Shown here one piece after another: positions 41,909-51,300 of a stretch of 51,504 nucleotides of DNA. The position numbers and the translations under genes are program-made. Every line of letters begins with the position of its first letter. Position 1 is the first letter of the stretch. The DNA comes from Oscillospiraceae bacterium (GTDB lineage: Bacteria; Bacillota; Clostridia; Oscillospirales; Oscillospiraceae): the NCBI GenBank assembly GCA_015067545.1, contig SVMG01000012.1, positions 1 to 51,504 of the forward strand. Reading direction: 5' to 3'. Under the pieces are notes generated by a model. It had not been told where the DNA came from and did no database searches. It saw only the letters and a list, made by a program, of their open reading frames with translations.

Positions 41909-42922
41909 TTATGTTTCCCCAGTTTCCGTGGAGGATGATTCCGTGGTTTCAGTACTATCTGCAGCAGACGGAGTTTCTTCGGTGGTGTCTGTGCCTGTTT
42001 CGGTATTTTCTGCCGGCTCACTTGTTGCAGGCTCTGTAGTTACAGGCGAAGAAGGCTCTTGCGTGCCGCTCGACTCCGGAGTGGAAGCAGGCTCACTGGT
42101 TTCGGGCGTTCCCGAAGGAATGGGCTGCTCCGGTGACGTTGCGCCCTGCGTTGCAGGAGGCTCCGTGGTACTGGGAGATGTTGCGCCCTGCGTTGCGGGA
42201 GGCTCCGTGGTGCTGGGAGGTGTCGTGCTCTGCGTTGCAGGAGGCTCCGTAGTGCTGGGAGGTGTCGTGCTCTGCGTTGCAGGAGGCTGCGTAGAGACAG
42301 GTGGTGTTACTGCAGGATCTTCCGTTGAGGGTTCTTCCTGCTGCTCTTCCATTATGAAAAGCGCAACGTGACCATTATTCACAATATACAGATTACTTCT
42401 CTTCCCTGTTTCCACAAACTCAGGATACATGGAGGATGTACCCCAATGGGATCGGAAGGTTACCGTTGTGTCGGCACTGGGTACAAGCTGGAATGTGAGG
42501 GTTTCGGACTTTCCAGTGCTGTCCCTGCCGATTTGCTGGGTGTGGTACTTGTTGCTGCAGTTGTCAGCAGTGATGACCACAAAGCCTGTTTTTGCCGTAC
42601 TGCTGTCTGCATGCTCCAGCACGATGCTGTATTCCTCGTTTGCCTTCAACTCAGCCGTGTATGCGTTATTCGTTTTTTTTACTTCAACAGTCTGGCCATT
42701 TTGGTCGGTGATCTGAACGATTTTGCTTGCAAAATTCGCTGCCTGGATCGTATTGAAGCCGGAGGTGACATCGCAGGAAAAATAAGCATATGCAGTAAAG
42801 CCCATTGCCGCGAGGCACATGATCACAATGGCCACGGTCATGGTAACACGGGTAAGCATCACTTTTTCTTGTACTTTTCCGTACTTAGGTATGTAGAAAA
42901 AATCTCTATAAAATTTTCTCAA
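41909..42922 (-). CDS. Membrane-anchored protein with Pro/Thr/Ser-rich repeat tail
   Basis: 337 residues. An N-terminal membrane segment (about 23-47, LTRVTMTVAIVIMCLAAMGF with TAYAYFSCDVTSGFN) resembles the SipW-cognate signal of TasA/camelysin proteins. A beta-rich domain spans about 50-195. The final 140 residues are low complexity with PPSTTEPPATQ repeats, then Thr/Glu/Ser-rich sequence: a stalk or wall-spanning or glycosylated region. No sortase motif. TTG start, eight bases behind AAGGAGG. Last gene of the cluster. Function unknown; matrix or fibre accessory role inferred from neighbours. Confidence 0.75.
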   Translation of the reverse strand: MRKFYRDFFYIPKYGKVQEKVMLTRVTMTVAIVIMCLAAMGFTAYAYFSCDVTSGFNTIQAANFASKIVQITDQNGQTVEVKKTNNAYTAELKANEEYSIVLEHADSSTAKTGFVVITADNCSNKYHTQQIGRDSTGKSETLTFQLVPSADTTVTFRSHWGTSSMYPEFVETGKRSNLYIVNNGHVALFIMEEQQEEPSTEDPAVTPPVSTQPPATQSTTPPSTTEPPATQSTTPPSTTEPPATQGATSPSTTEPPATQGATSPEQPIPSGTPETSEPASTPESSGTQEPSSPVTTEPATSEPAENTETGTDTTEETPSAADSTETTESSSTETGET

Positions 42923-42958
42923 ACCATCATCCTCCTTTCATAGATTTTCTGCTTGCTA

Positions 42959-43612
42959 TCAGTTTTTGATTTGTTCTGCTTTAACTGTAATGCCCAGCTC
43001 CACCTCAGGAACAGTGTCGCCGCGATAATTTGCCACATTGCCAACTTCCTCGGGCATGCTCACGATCAGGGCGATATACTTGGCCGAATTGGGAGCCAAT
43101 TCAAACGCCCCGGTTTCATAGTAGTTGTGCAGAGGCATATTGGCGATCTGCGCCGCTGTTTCCCGGTCGGGCACGCTGTTTTTCATTGCTTCTTCGCTGT
43201 CGGTGGTCGTTATACCGAATCTCAGGTAATCCTGCAGCATAAAACGCTGGCCGAATGCATTGGTTGCCTCGATGCAGCCGTTCACATTGACTGCCGTGTA
43301 GAAATTGAAGGGAACGGATCCCTTATTTTCCACTTTCAGATAGACGACCTGGACATAGCCGGGCTCGTATCGCGCTTCATCGTCGAATATCTTGGTCTGG
43401 CTGTCCACCTCTTCCCACTTGCCGTCAGTCAGGCGGTGGGACACCACTAGATCAAATTCCGCAAAGTGGAAAATATTATTGATCTCCGGGGTGGTATCGG
43501 TAAACCATGCCAGGGACGCACCCGTACCGAGGATGCACCAAATGATCAGCGCGCAAAAGCTGAGGGCTAAGGCAATTGGCTTATATAATTTGCTCTTTTT
43601 ACGGTTTATCAT
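42959..43612 (-). CDS. TasA/camelysin-like exported protein
   Basis: 217 residues. The signal region LSFCALIIWCILGTGASLAW followed by FTDTTPEINNIFHF is the SipW-dependent pattern of TasA/CalY proteins, with cleavage expected near GASLA. The mature part contains YEPGYVQVVYLKVENKGSVP, also seen in the large beta-helix proteins of this cluster, and IALIVSMPEEVGNVANYRG. TasA forms biofilm matrix fibres in Bacillus. Strong AAGGAGG start. It needs a SipW-type signal peptidase, not encoded in this window. Confidence 0.82.
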   Translation of the reverse strand: MINRKKSKLYKPIALALSFCALIIWCILGTGASLAWFTDTTPEINNIFHFAEFDLVVSHRLTDGKWEEVDSQTKIFDDEARYEPGYVQVVYLKVENKGSVPFNFYTAVNVNGCIEATNAFGQRFMLQDYLRFGITTTDSEEAMKNSVPDRETAAQIANMPLHNYYETGAFELAPNSAKYIALIVSMPEEVGNVANYRGDTVPEVELGITVKAEQIKN

Positions 43613-43636
43613 GCCTTATTCCTCCTTTTTCGATAA

Positions 43637-44308
43637 TTATGCGGCATTTTCTTTGTTCTGCTTCTCCTTTTTGCGCCAAGCGAACAGGATGATAAGCATA
43701 CACAGGGCAAGGATCATAATGGCAAAGATCCATTCCATATGGGAGTTATCGCCGGTCTTATCCGGCGGCTTGGGATCGTCATCCTCCACGGGGAATTCCT
43801 CCACCATGAATTCCCAATCCAGATAGCCGATCCTGCTTTGGAATTCATTACCCATTTCAGCGGGTACGAACAGCGTTACATCCAGATTGACCTCGCCGCC
43901 GGAATAGAGCGTACCCAGGCACACCCAATCAGTGAGCTGAGCCGTCTCGTGGGCTGCGGCCAGGAACATGTATTCCATGGTATTCTCTTCACTCTTGGTC
44001 ACGCGCAGGCCCATTTGGGAAAGGAATTCCTCAGAGCCCTCATGCGCGCCCAGGGAGCGCATATAGATCTTGACCTTGACCTGGTGGTCGGCGTCATTTT
44101 TCACGGTGATCTTCTGTGTCAGGGTGTCACCGGGCATAACGCCCTTAAAATTGGGGAACAGATCGGTCAAGGAGTGATCTGTGCCGGGTTCAAAGACGAA
44201 CTGTCCTGCATTGCCGCTGTAGGTGACCTTACCGTCTGCCGCATATGCGGTCAGGACGGAGGAAAGGGCTAAAATGCAAGCAGCAAGGATCGCAAATAAC
44301 TTTTTCAT
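43637..44308 (-). CDS. Secreted protein with C-terminal TM and degenerate sortase-like motif
   Basis: 223 residues: a standard signal peptide (about 1-23, cleavage near AYA/AD), a beta-rich ectodomain (about 25-185), then PPDKTGDNS, one transmembrane helix (WIFAIMILALCMLIILFAW) and a positive tail KKEKQNKENAA. PPDKTGD resembles LPKTGD but lacks the LPxTG order, so it may be membrane-retained or use a divergent sortase. Conserved TLTQKITVKNDADHQVKVKI fits a fibre or surface domain. Start MKKLFAI follows AAGGAGG by eight bases. Sits between TasA-like genes. Confidence 0.75.
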   Translation of the reverse strand: MKKLFAILAACILALSSVLTAYAADGKVTYSGNAGQFVFEPGTDHSLTDLFPNFKGVMPGDTLTQKITVKNDADHQVKVKIYMRSLGAHEGSEEFLSQMGLRVTKSEENTMEYMFLAAAHETAQLTDWVCLGTLYSGGEVNLDVTLFVPAEMGNEFQSRIGYLDWEFMVEEFPVEDDDPKPPDKTGDNSHMEWIFAIMILALCMLIILFAWRKKEKQNKENAA

Positions 44309-44321
44309 CCACACGACCTCC

Positions 44322-44885
44322 TTATTCTGCGGGCCAGCCGAAGGCGGTATAGGTGTTGCCGTCGATGATGGGGTTGTTTTCGCTCTGCACGGCCTGTGCC
44401 TTGACGGTGAGGGTCAGCGTCTTTCCGATGTAGCTGCTGTCCACCTTGGAGCCGACGATCTCCACATGGGAGAACACATCGGGCGTAGTCTCGCCGGGAT
44501 TCACGATGCCGGTGTAGTAGTACCAACCGTCGTGGAGGACCCAATGCTCCTCATCGATATTCAGCTTGAAGCAGTCCTCGGAGGAGAGCTCCTGGGAATT
44601 GACGCCATAGATCATCTTGACGCGCAGGTAGAAGGGATGGTCGCAATCGCTCTCGATGCTGACCTTTTTGGAGACCACGTCGCCGGGAACGATATACACG
44701 CCCTCCCTGGGGAATTCTGTGCCCTGGTCGGTCATTTCGTGGATAATGAATTGGATGCTGCCGGAGGTCACGACATTGGTGGCTTTTCCGACGGTTGAGT
44801 AGTATGCAAGGGTGGAGGTGCTTATCAGCGCCATCATTGCCGCCACGAGGGCGACCACAGCAATTTTGATTTTGATCTTGCCCAA
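44322..44885 (-). CDS. Small TasA-like exported protein
   Basis: 187 residues with signal region IAVVALVAAMMALISTSTLA followed by YYSTVGKATNVVTSGSIQF, the TasA/camelysin arrangement of hydrophobic core, alanine and then an aromatic-start mature domain. The mature domain is beta-rich (YIVPGDVVSKKVSIESDCDH then PFYLRVKM resembles Ig/DUF-type exported fibre subunits). TTG start nine bases behind AAGGAGG; no ATG is better placed. Function unknown, structural subunit inferred. 13 bp upstream of the next gene, so one operon. Confidence 0.75.
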   Translation of the reverse strand: MGKIKIKIAVVALVAAMMALISTSTLAYYSTVGKATNVVTSGSIQFIIHEMTDQGTEFPREGVYIVPGDVVSKKVSIESDCDHPFYLRVKMIYGVNSQELSSEDCFKLNIDEEHWVLHDGWYYYTGIVNPGETTPDVFSHVEIVGSKVDSSYIGKTLTLTVKAQAVQSENNPIIDGNTYTAFGWPAE

Positions 44886-44925
44886 TATAATGTCCTCCTT
44901 TTTGCAAGATTTGCGTTATGCGCTC

Positions 44926-44992
44926 GGCAATCAAAAGATATAAACCGCAGCTTATACCCTTTGATTGCCGCCTATCCCCCGAAGGGGATAGG
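44926..44992 (-). ncRNA. Conserved intergenic double hairpin, copy A
   Basis: On the minus strand: CCTATCCCC-TTCG-GGGGATAGG, then GGCAATCAAA...TTTGATTGCC with an inner GGTATAA/TTTATATC helix. Copy B shows the same layout, with paired changes in the outer helix. It lies between a beta-helix gene stop and the next gene start. No T-run follows, so a simple terminator is unlikely. Confidence 0.65.
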
Positions 44993-45008
44993 ACGGACTT
45001 TAATAGGA

Positions 45009-48000
45009 TTACTGTGCGATACCGTTAACGGTCAGATTAGTGGTGTTGATCGCACCGGTGCTGGTGCAAGCGGTAACCACAAGGTCAGTCTGCATGAGAG
45101 CAGCGTCACTCATAGTGACAGCAACATTCTCAACAGTCCAGTTGGTGGTGCCGCGGTTAGCAAGCAAGTACCACTTGGACTGACCAGTAACAACAGTGGT
45201 CAGTTCAGAATCAATATTGATCTTGCAATCCTTAACTGTGATAGGCGTGCTGTTGGAACGAATGGCATAGAAGCCTCCGCCAATATGCGCAGCAGTCAGG
45301 GTATTGTCGAACTCACAGTTCTGAATGGTCACGCCGTTACCTGCCTGAACGTTGACGCAGGAATTGTTGAAGGTGCACTTTTCGATCACAAGACCGGTTG
45401 CGTAGTTGCCGAGCAGCTGCAGGCCAGCATTTTCGAAGGTACAGTCAACGATCTTGGAGGTTCCGGTGCCGTTTCCGCGAGCGCAAACGATACCGTGCTC
45501 AGCCTCACCGATGACGGTGCAGTCCTTCAGGGTAAGAGACTTAACATCCTGAATGTCCAGGCTGTGGGCTACAGCAGCATGGTCAAATGTAATGCCCTCG
45601 AAGGTCACATTTGCATTATACATAGCATTGCCCACACCCTGATTGCGGTAGCCCAAAGTGACAGTACCAGTGATAACAGGCTTTGCGCCCTTCATCGCCT
45701 TAATGATCACATCGCCGCCGGACTGGCCGAGATCAGCAACAGTGATCTTCATGTCCCCGTCATAGGTACCGTTAGCCATATAGATGGTGGTCGTCTGGCC
45801 AACAGGAGCATTCTTGATCGCATTGATCAGCTCCTGGGTGGTGCTGGCATATTTGCCGCCGTCAACGATAAGGGTATATGCATCGACAGCATTACGCAGG
45901 TAGATAGCCTTAGCTGCATTCAGAGTGCAGTTGTTGACGGTCATCGTATAAGCGCCGGTAGCATCTGCACGGATGCCGAAGCCCTCTGCGCCGGGAACGG
46001 TAACGGTGCAGTTCTCGATCAGAACATCGTCACTGGTACCCACGTGAATACCTTCGTTGGTGCAGTTTGCAGTCACATTGCTGATGGTCAGGCCATCAAC
46101 GGCTCTGGTCCAAATGGGAGAGAAGGTGTCCACAACAGTGCAATCTCTCATAGTGATGTTGTAAGACTGACGGAAACGTGCAGGAACAACAGTGCCGGTG
46201 CCATTGTTGGTGAAGGTGCAGTCCTCAATGGTCACATTGTGGGCATAGTTATAGGCTGTGCCATTGTCAGGGATCCAGGATGCATCGGCAGTAATGAAGT
46301 CACGGGAAACTTCGGTAACGAAGTTGATGTTCTTAATGGTCAGAGTCTCAGTACCGCTGGAACGGCCATTGCCGTCGACCTTAATGGTGCCGTCGTATGC
46401 ATAGTTCTTGCCGTCAATAACAACGTTGACGCCGGCCTTTTGGGCAGCGAGAACGTCGCCGTTGATGTCAGCTGCAAAAACGATGAGCGTATCACCGGTA
46501 GCGGCATCCAGAGCTGCCTGCAGCTGTGCTGCGTTGACGACAATATTGCTGACTCCATCGGGAACAACATAGTAAACGTCACCGTTTTTGATAGCCTTGA
46601 AGCCGGAAGCAACATAAGCAGAAGGATCTGCATCAAATGTGCCTGCGGAAATATTCAGCTGAGCGTCACCAACTGCATTGCCGTAGCAGTTGAAGCCGCC
46701 CTTGAAGTCACCGCCGGTAACGTTAACAATGGAATTGTCACCACCATATGTAGCCTTATCGCTCTGTGCGATCAAGACATAGTCGTTACCGCTAAATGTT
46801 CCATCTGTATCTGCAATCCATTCGCCACCGTATACATTGATGGTACCGCCGGAAGTCATAGCGATAAAGCCACCTGCAACACCCTTGCCATAGCCGCCAT
46901 AAACGTTGACAGTGCCGTTAGCGCCAACGCCTACCAGACAGCCGTTGTAGCTAGTGGTGCCGTTCTGATAGATTTCCGCGCCGTCATAGATATTGACAGT
47001 AGCATTTGCGTTCTCAATGGCCAGATAGCTGTCGTTACCGGTGATTACGGTGCCAGCCTTCACATTCAGCTCAGCGCCGCCTCTGATCTTAACAACAGAA
47101 CCATTGCTGTTATTGCCAGCCACCTTCACACTTTCCAAGTTAATGGTGATCTGCTGGGTGCTGTTGCTAGCAGTGCAGATAGCACAGTAGGCAGAGGAAC
47201 TCGCCTCGATGGTACCATTCTTGATGGTAATGGTATTAGCCTTGGTTCCGTCGTTCTTGAACAGCATCAGGTAGTCATTGACCGAAGAATCATTGGTGAT
47301 GGTCTTGCCATTCAGATCAATGGTAAAACTCTTGTCGCCGACATAATAGAGACCTTCGTACCAATTGCCGCCGTTGGGAGTGCGGGAATTCTCATCGAAT
47401 GTCAGATTATCTGCCAAAGCGATGATGCCGCCGTCCTTAACGTTCTCAATGGCAATAGCCAGTTCGCTGGCGCTGGTGACCACCATGTCGGGATGCCATG
47501 CATTCTCGTCGTAGTCATCGCCGAAGGAGTCATCCTCAGCCTCGACCTGAGTTGCGAACAGGTTGATGCCCAGCTCGATGGTGGGAACGGGAGCATCCTT
47601 CTTGTAGTTTGCCTCGTTGCCAACAGTCTCGGGCATGTAGACGATCAGGGCAACATAGTCAGTGCCGCCAACTTCCAGTTTGGTGGTCTTGCCGTTGTAG
47701 TCCTTCAGGCCCAATTCGGTGCCTGCGGCCAGCTGAGCAGCCTCACGATCACTGTAAGTAGTCAGGGCATTGGGCATCTCAACAGTCTTGAAGACCAGGA
47801 AGTCGGACAGTTTGAATTCCTCGTTGGTCTCAACGCTGATGGAAGAAGTCTCAGAAGCGATGTTGACACCCAGCTGATACTTCAGCTCCAGGCTGCCCAG
47901 GTTGGAAACTCTCAGGTACACGACCTCAACATGGCCGGGCTCCCACAGAGCATTGGGATTGAAAATATCGGTCTGGTCTGCAACAGATGCCCAGGGTTGC

Positions 48001-48188
48001 AACGCGCCATTAATAACCTTGGCATACTCCAGCTCGACATCCAGGTTACCTGCGACGATCTTATTCTTGCCGGAGGTAACGGAATCGGTGAACCAAGCGA
48101 AGGTGCTGCCAATGAGCATGGAGAAGCACAGCAACAAAGACAGTGCGCTCATGAGCAATGCACGCTTAGTGGATCTTTGCTTTGTCAT
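45009..48188 (-). CDS. Large exported protein: TasA-like head plus beta-helix
   Basis: 1059 residues. Signal region ALLMSALSLLLCFSMLIGST followed by FAWFTDSVTSGKNKIVAGNL is the SipW-cognate type. A TasA-like domain follows (about 30-220; LWEPGHVEVVYLRVSNLG, ALIVYMPETVGNEANY), then an acidic linker DDSFGDDYDENAWHPDM and a long parallel beta-helix (about 240-1059) with repeated short strands (TIKNGTIEAS, VTIEDCTFTNNG, TVTVPGAEGFGI). No wall anchor at the C-terminus. Start MTKQRST follows AGGAGGTC. Likely a surface adhesin or matrix fibre component; no catalytic residues assigned. Confidence 0.85.
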   Translation of the reverse strand: MTKQRSTKRALLMSALSLLLCFSMLIGSTFAWFTDSVTSGKNKIVAGNLDVELEYAKVINGALQPWASVADQTDIFNPNALWEPGHVEVVYLRVSNLGSLELKYQLGVNIASETSSISVETNEEFKLSDFLVFKTVEMPNALTTYSDREAAQLAAGTELGLKDYNGKTTKLEVGGTDYVALIVYMPETVGNEANYKKDAPVPTIELGINLFATQVEAEDDSFGDDYDENAWHPDMVVTSASELAIAIENVKDGGIIALADNLTFDENSRTPNGGNWYEGLYYVGDKSFTIDLNGKTITNDSSVNDYLMLFKNDGTKANTITIKNGTIEASSSAYCAICTASNSTQQITINLESVKVAGNNSNGSVVKIRGGAELNVKAGTVITGNDSYLAIENANATVNIYDGAEIYQNGTTSYNGCLVGVGANGTVNVYGGYGKGVAGGFIAMTSGGTINVYGGEWIADTDGTFSGNDYVLIAQSDKATYGGDNSIVNVTGGDFKGGFNCYGNAVGDAQLNISAGTFDADPSAYVASGFKAIKNGDVYYVVPDGVSNIVVNAAQLQAALDAATGDTLIVFAADINGDVLAAQKAGVNVVIDGKNYAYDGTIKVDGNGRSSGTETLTIKNINFVTEVSRDFITADASWIPDNGTAYNYAHNVTIEDCTFTNNGTGTVVPARFRQSYNITMRDCTVVDTFSPIWTRAVDGLTISNVTANCTNEGIHVGTSDDVLIENCTVTVPGAEGFGIRADATGAYTMTVNNCTLNAAKAIYLRNAVDAYTLIVDGGKYASTTQELINAIKNAPVGQTTTIYMANGTYDGDMKITVADLGQSGGDVIIKAMKGAKPVITGTVTLGYRNQGVGNAMYNANVTFEGITFDHAAVAHSLDIQDVKSLTLKDCTVIGEAEHGIVCARGNGTGTSKIVDCTFENAGLQLLGNYATGLVIEKCTFNNSCVNVQAGNGVTIQNCEFDNTLTAAHIGGGFYAIRSNSTPITVKDCKINIDSELTTVVTGQSKWYLLANRGTTNWTVENVAVTMSDAALMQTDLVVTACTSTGAINTTNLTVNGIAQ

Positions 48189-48306
48189 TTCAAATGACCT
48201 CCTATAAATTTCATAAAAATGGGTTTGTGCGTAAACCATAGGTAATATGACAAGTTCCGGCGAATGACGGGTTCGCCTTTACTTATGCCGTAGAGCTTAC
48301 GCCCCC

Positions 48307-48373
48307 GGCAAGCAGAAGATACAACGCAGAGTTTATATCCTCTGCTTGCCGCCTATCCCCCGAAGGGGATAGG
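48307..48373 (-). ncRNA. Conserved intergenic double hairpin, copy B
   Basis: Same layout as copy A: CCTATCCCC-TTCG-GGGGATAGG is identical, then GGCAAGCAGA...TCTGCTTGCC with inner GATATAAA/GTTGTATC. It lies 14 bp past the stop of the first beta-helix gene and about 120 bp before the second. The rest of 48189-48386 shows no gene. Confidence 0.65.
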
Positions 48374-48386
48374 ACGGACTTTAAGA

Positions 48387-51300
48387 TTACTGAACGGTTA
48401 CAACCAGCTTATCGGCGGTAAGAATCTTGTGGTAAGCACCACCCTCAGCGCCGGTCTGATAGGAGAAGATGTACTGACCGTCAGCAGTCTTAACGAAGCT
48501 GTCGGCTACGATCATTCTCTCTGCCCACATGTTATAAGTGGCAGTAGGAGTTGCGGTATAACCCTCAAAGGTGCAGTTTTCAACAGTGATGTTGTAGCTG
48601 AAGCCATCCAAGATATGATCCAGGAGGATAGCAGATCTTGCATCGCTGCCAGTGTTCTTGAAGGAGCAGTCCTTCACAGTCAGGTTAACAACATTCTCAT
48701 TGGCCTCTTTGTAGATCTTGATGCCATAGCCATCGGTCTCGAAGGTGCAGCCTTCAAAAACGACGTCGGGGCAGCCGTAGCCTACCTGAGTAACACCAAC
48801 ATCGAAGGTACAGCCGGAGAATACGAACTTGGAAGCAATGGTTTGCTCCAGTTCACCGGTAATGAAGCAGTCAATGAAGGTGACAACACCGCCGCGAGCG
48901 CAAATACCGCTGATCTCGTTTGCATCAAAGGTGATGCCCTTGAAGGTCAGGTTTGCACCATCCTGATAGGAAAGCTTGCCCTCATATCCTGGATTGGTGT
49001 TGACGAGCACGACTGTGCTGCTCTTGTCGCCGGTAATGGTAATATCCTTGGAAGCTGCTGCGCCGCTGGTAACAGTCACGGTAGTGTCCGCACCAAGGGT
49101 AACTGTGAGGTCATCAGCTGCACCGCTCAAGGTGCTTCCGGTGATCGTCATGTCCTGAGCAACGTTAACATTCGTTTCACCATTTGCAAAGGCATCGGCA
49201 AGATCATCGGCAGTAGCCGCCACAACAGCACCGTCGATGGTCAGCTCGCCAGCTACCCAACGACCAGCATATTGGTTAAGCACAGCGGTAGCGTTGTTGT
49301 TGGAAACGGTATTGCCGGAAACGGTAACATTAGTCAAAGCAGTGTTAGCATTGATAGTACCGATCACAGCACCCGCCAGAGGAGCCTTAGTTCCCAGGCG
49401 GTCTTCCGTTGCGGTCACGTTAGAATTCTTAACACTGGAGTTCTCAATCGTGGTTACAGACTGAGAATAAGCAACCAGTCCAGCTGCGCCGCCAACACCG
49501 GTGATGGTACAACCCTCAACAGAGCAATCCTTAATGGTCAGGCTGCTGCCGGAAGTGTAACCAACCAAGCCACCAGCGCGCTCGGTAGCACTAATAGTAG
49601 AATTCTTGATGTGGCAATCTGTAAGTGTTACATAGCCAGCTGCATCCACATAGGGAACAAATGCAGCACTACCCAAACCATTCTCATTTGCAGCAGGAGC
49701 AACAACGGAATCAGCAATGGTCAGACCATCAATGGTCAGCTTGGTGCTAACGTTGCCAGCCAGCAGAGGCAGGTTCAAGTTCGTGATGGTGTTGCCATTG
49801 CCCAGAATGGTCAGCTCTTTGGTGGGTCTAACGGAAGTCCAGCTATTAGCCATATCGATGTCAGCCATCACAGCGATAACGCCACCGTTGCTAATAGCAT
49901 CTGCCAGCTGGTCTGCGGTAACGACAACAGTGTTAATGTTCTCGGGAACAACATAGTAAACGCCGTTGTTATCGATAGCCTTGAAGCCGGAAGCAACATA
50001 AGCAGAAGGATCTGCATCGAAGGTACCACCCTTGATAACGTACTCACGGTCTGCACCGGTGCTGAAGGAGGTGCTGATATAGGTACCGCCGTTAATCATG
50101 ATAGGATTGGTGCCCAGCTCGCAGAAGGTGTTGCCACCATTGACATAGACCTCCTGCTTGGTGAATGCAAACTTACCGCCGTTAACGGTAACCTTTCCAT
50201 CCTCAAAACTATAGATTGCGTAGCTGGTGATACCGGTAGAAGTACCCAAACCAACATCAATGTCTGCATCGTTGATGACGGTAACACCATTGCCTCCGGT
50301 AGCAATAGCACCGTGGTAAGACTTAACGGTTACACCGTCAACGGTCATCATACCGTAGTTGTTAATACCGTAAGAAGGATAAGCGGACACGGGATAAACG
50401 GGATTGGACAGAGGTGCACCGTATACCGTTACGTCCTTAATGGTGAGTGTTGCGCCATCTTCGTTATAGATGGCGGAGCCGCCATCAGCGCCAGCGGACT
50501 TGACAGTACCGCCGACCAGATTCAAAGTACCATTATTTACGAGTACGTGGATACGGTTGTTGTCTGCATCACGACCCTTAGTGCCGGTAATGGTCTTGCC
50601 GCCCAGATCAAGGGTAACAGTCACGCCTGCGGGAACAGTAACAGCAGCATCCAGATCGATATTCTCCATCAGCTTGTAGTTACCGCCGTTGGTCAGAGCA
50701 GCCTGCAGGTCAGCAGCGTTGTAGACCTTCATCTGGGGATGCCATGCATCCTCGTCGTAGTCATCGCCGAAGGAGTCATCCTCAGCAGTGTACTGCGTTG
50801 CGAACAGGTTGATGCCCAGCTCGATGGAAGGAACAACATTGCCGCGGTAGTTGGCCTCGTTGCCAACAGTCTCGGGCATGTAGACGATCAGAGCCACATA
50901 GTCCTTTTCGCCAACTTCCAGTCTGGTGGTCTTGCCGTTGTAGTCCTTCAGGCCCTTCACGGTGCCTGCTGCGGCCTTGGCCTCCTCGCGGGAGAAGGAA
51001 GCAACATCATTCTCGGTGATCTCGATAGCCGTGAACACCAGGTGATCGGACAGACGAACGTCCTCGCCCTTCTCGTTCTTGCCCACAACTTCGTCGTAGA
51101 CATTTACGCCCAGCTGATACTTCAGCTCCAGAGTGCCCAGGTTGGAAACTCTCAGGTACACGACCTCAACATGGCCGGGCTCCCACAGAGCATTGGGATC
51201 GAAAATGCTGGTCTGATCCTTAACGGTAGCCCAATCGGTGGCTACGCCGTCAACGACCTTGATGTAATCCAGTTCGACATCCAGGTTACCTGCGACGATC

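Noticed and set aside
41335..42039. Frame containing WRDSNSRHPAPKAGALPTALHLD
   Set aside because: This peptide is the antisense translation of tRNA-Pro, a well-known annotation artefact.
44961..48197. A 1,078-residue open frame antisense to the second beta-helix gene
   Set aside because: It mirrors the sense gene over its full length, has no ribosome binding site, no family resemblance and runs through the structured hairpins. It follows from the repetitive Thr/Val/Asn codon usage of the sense strand.
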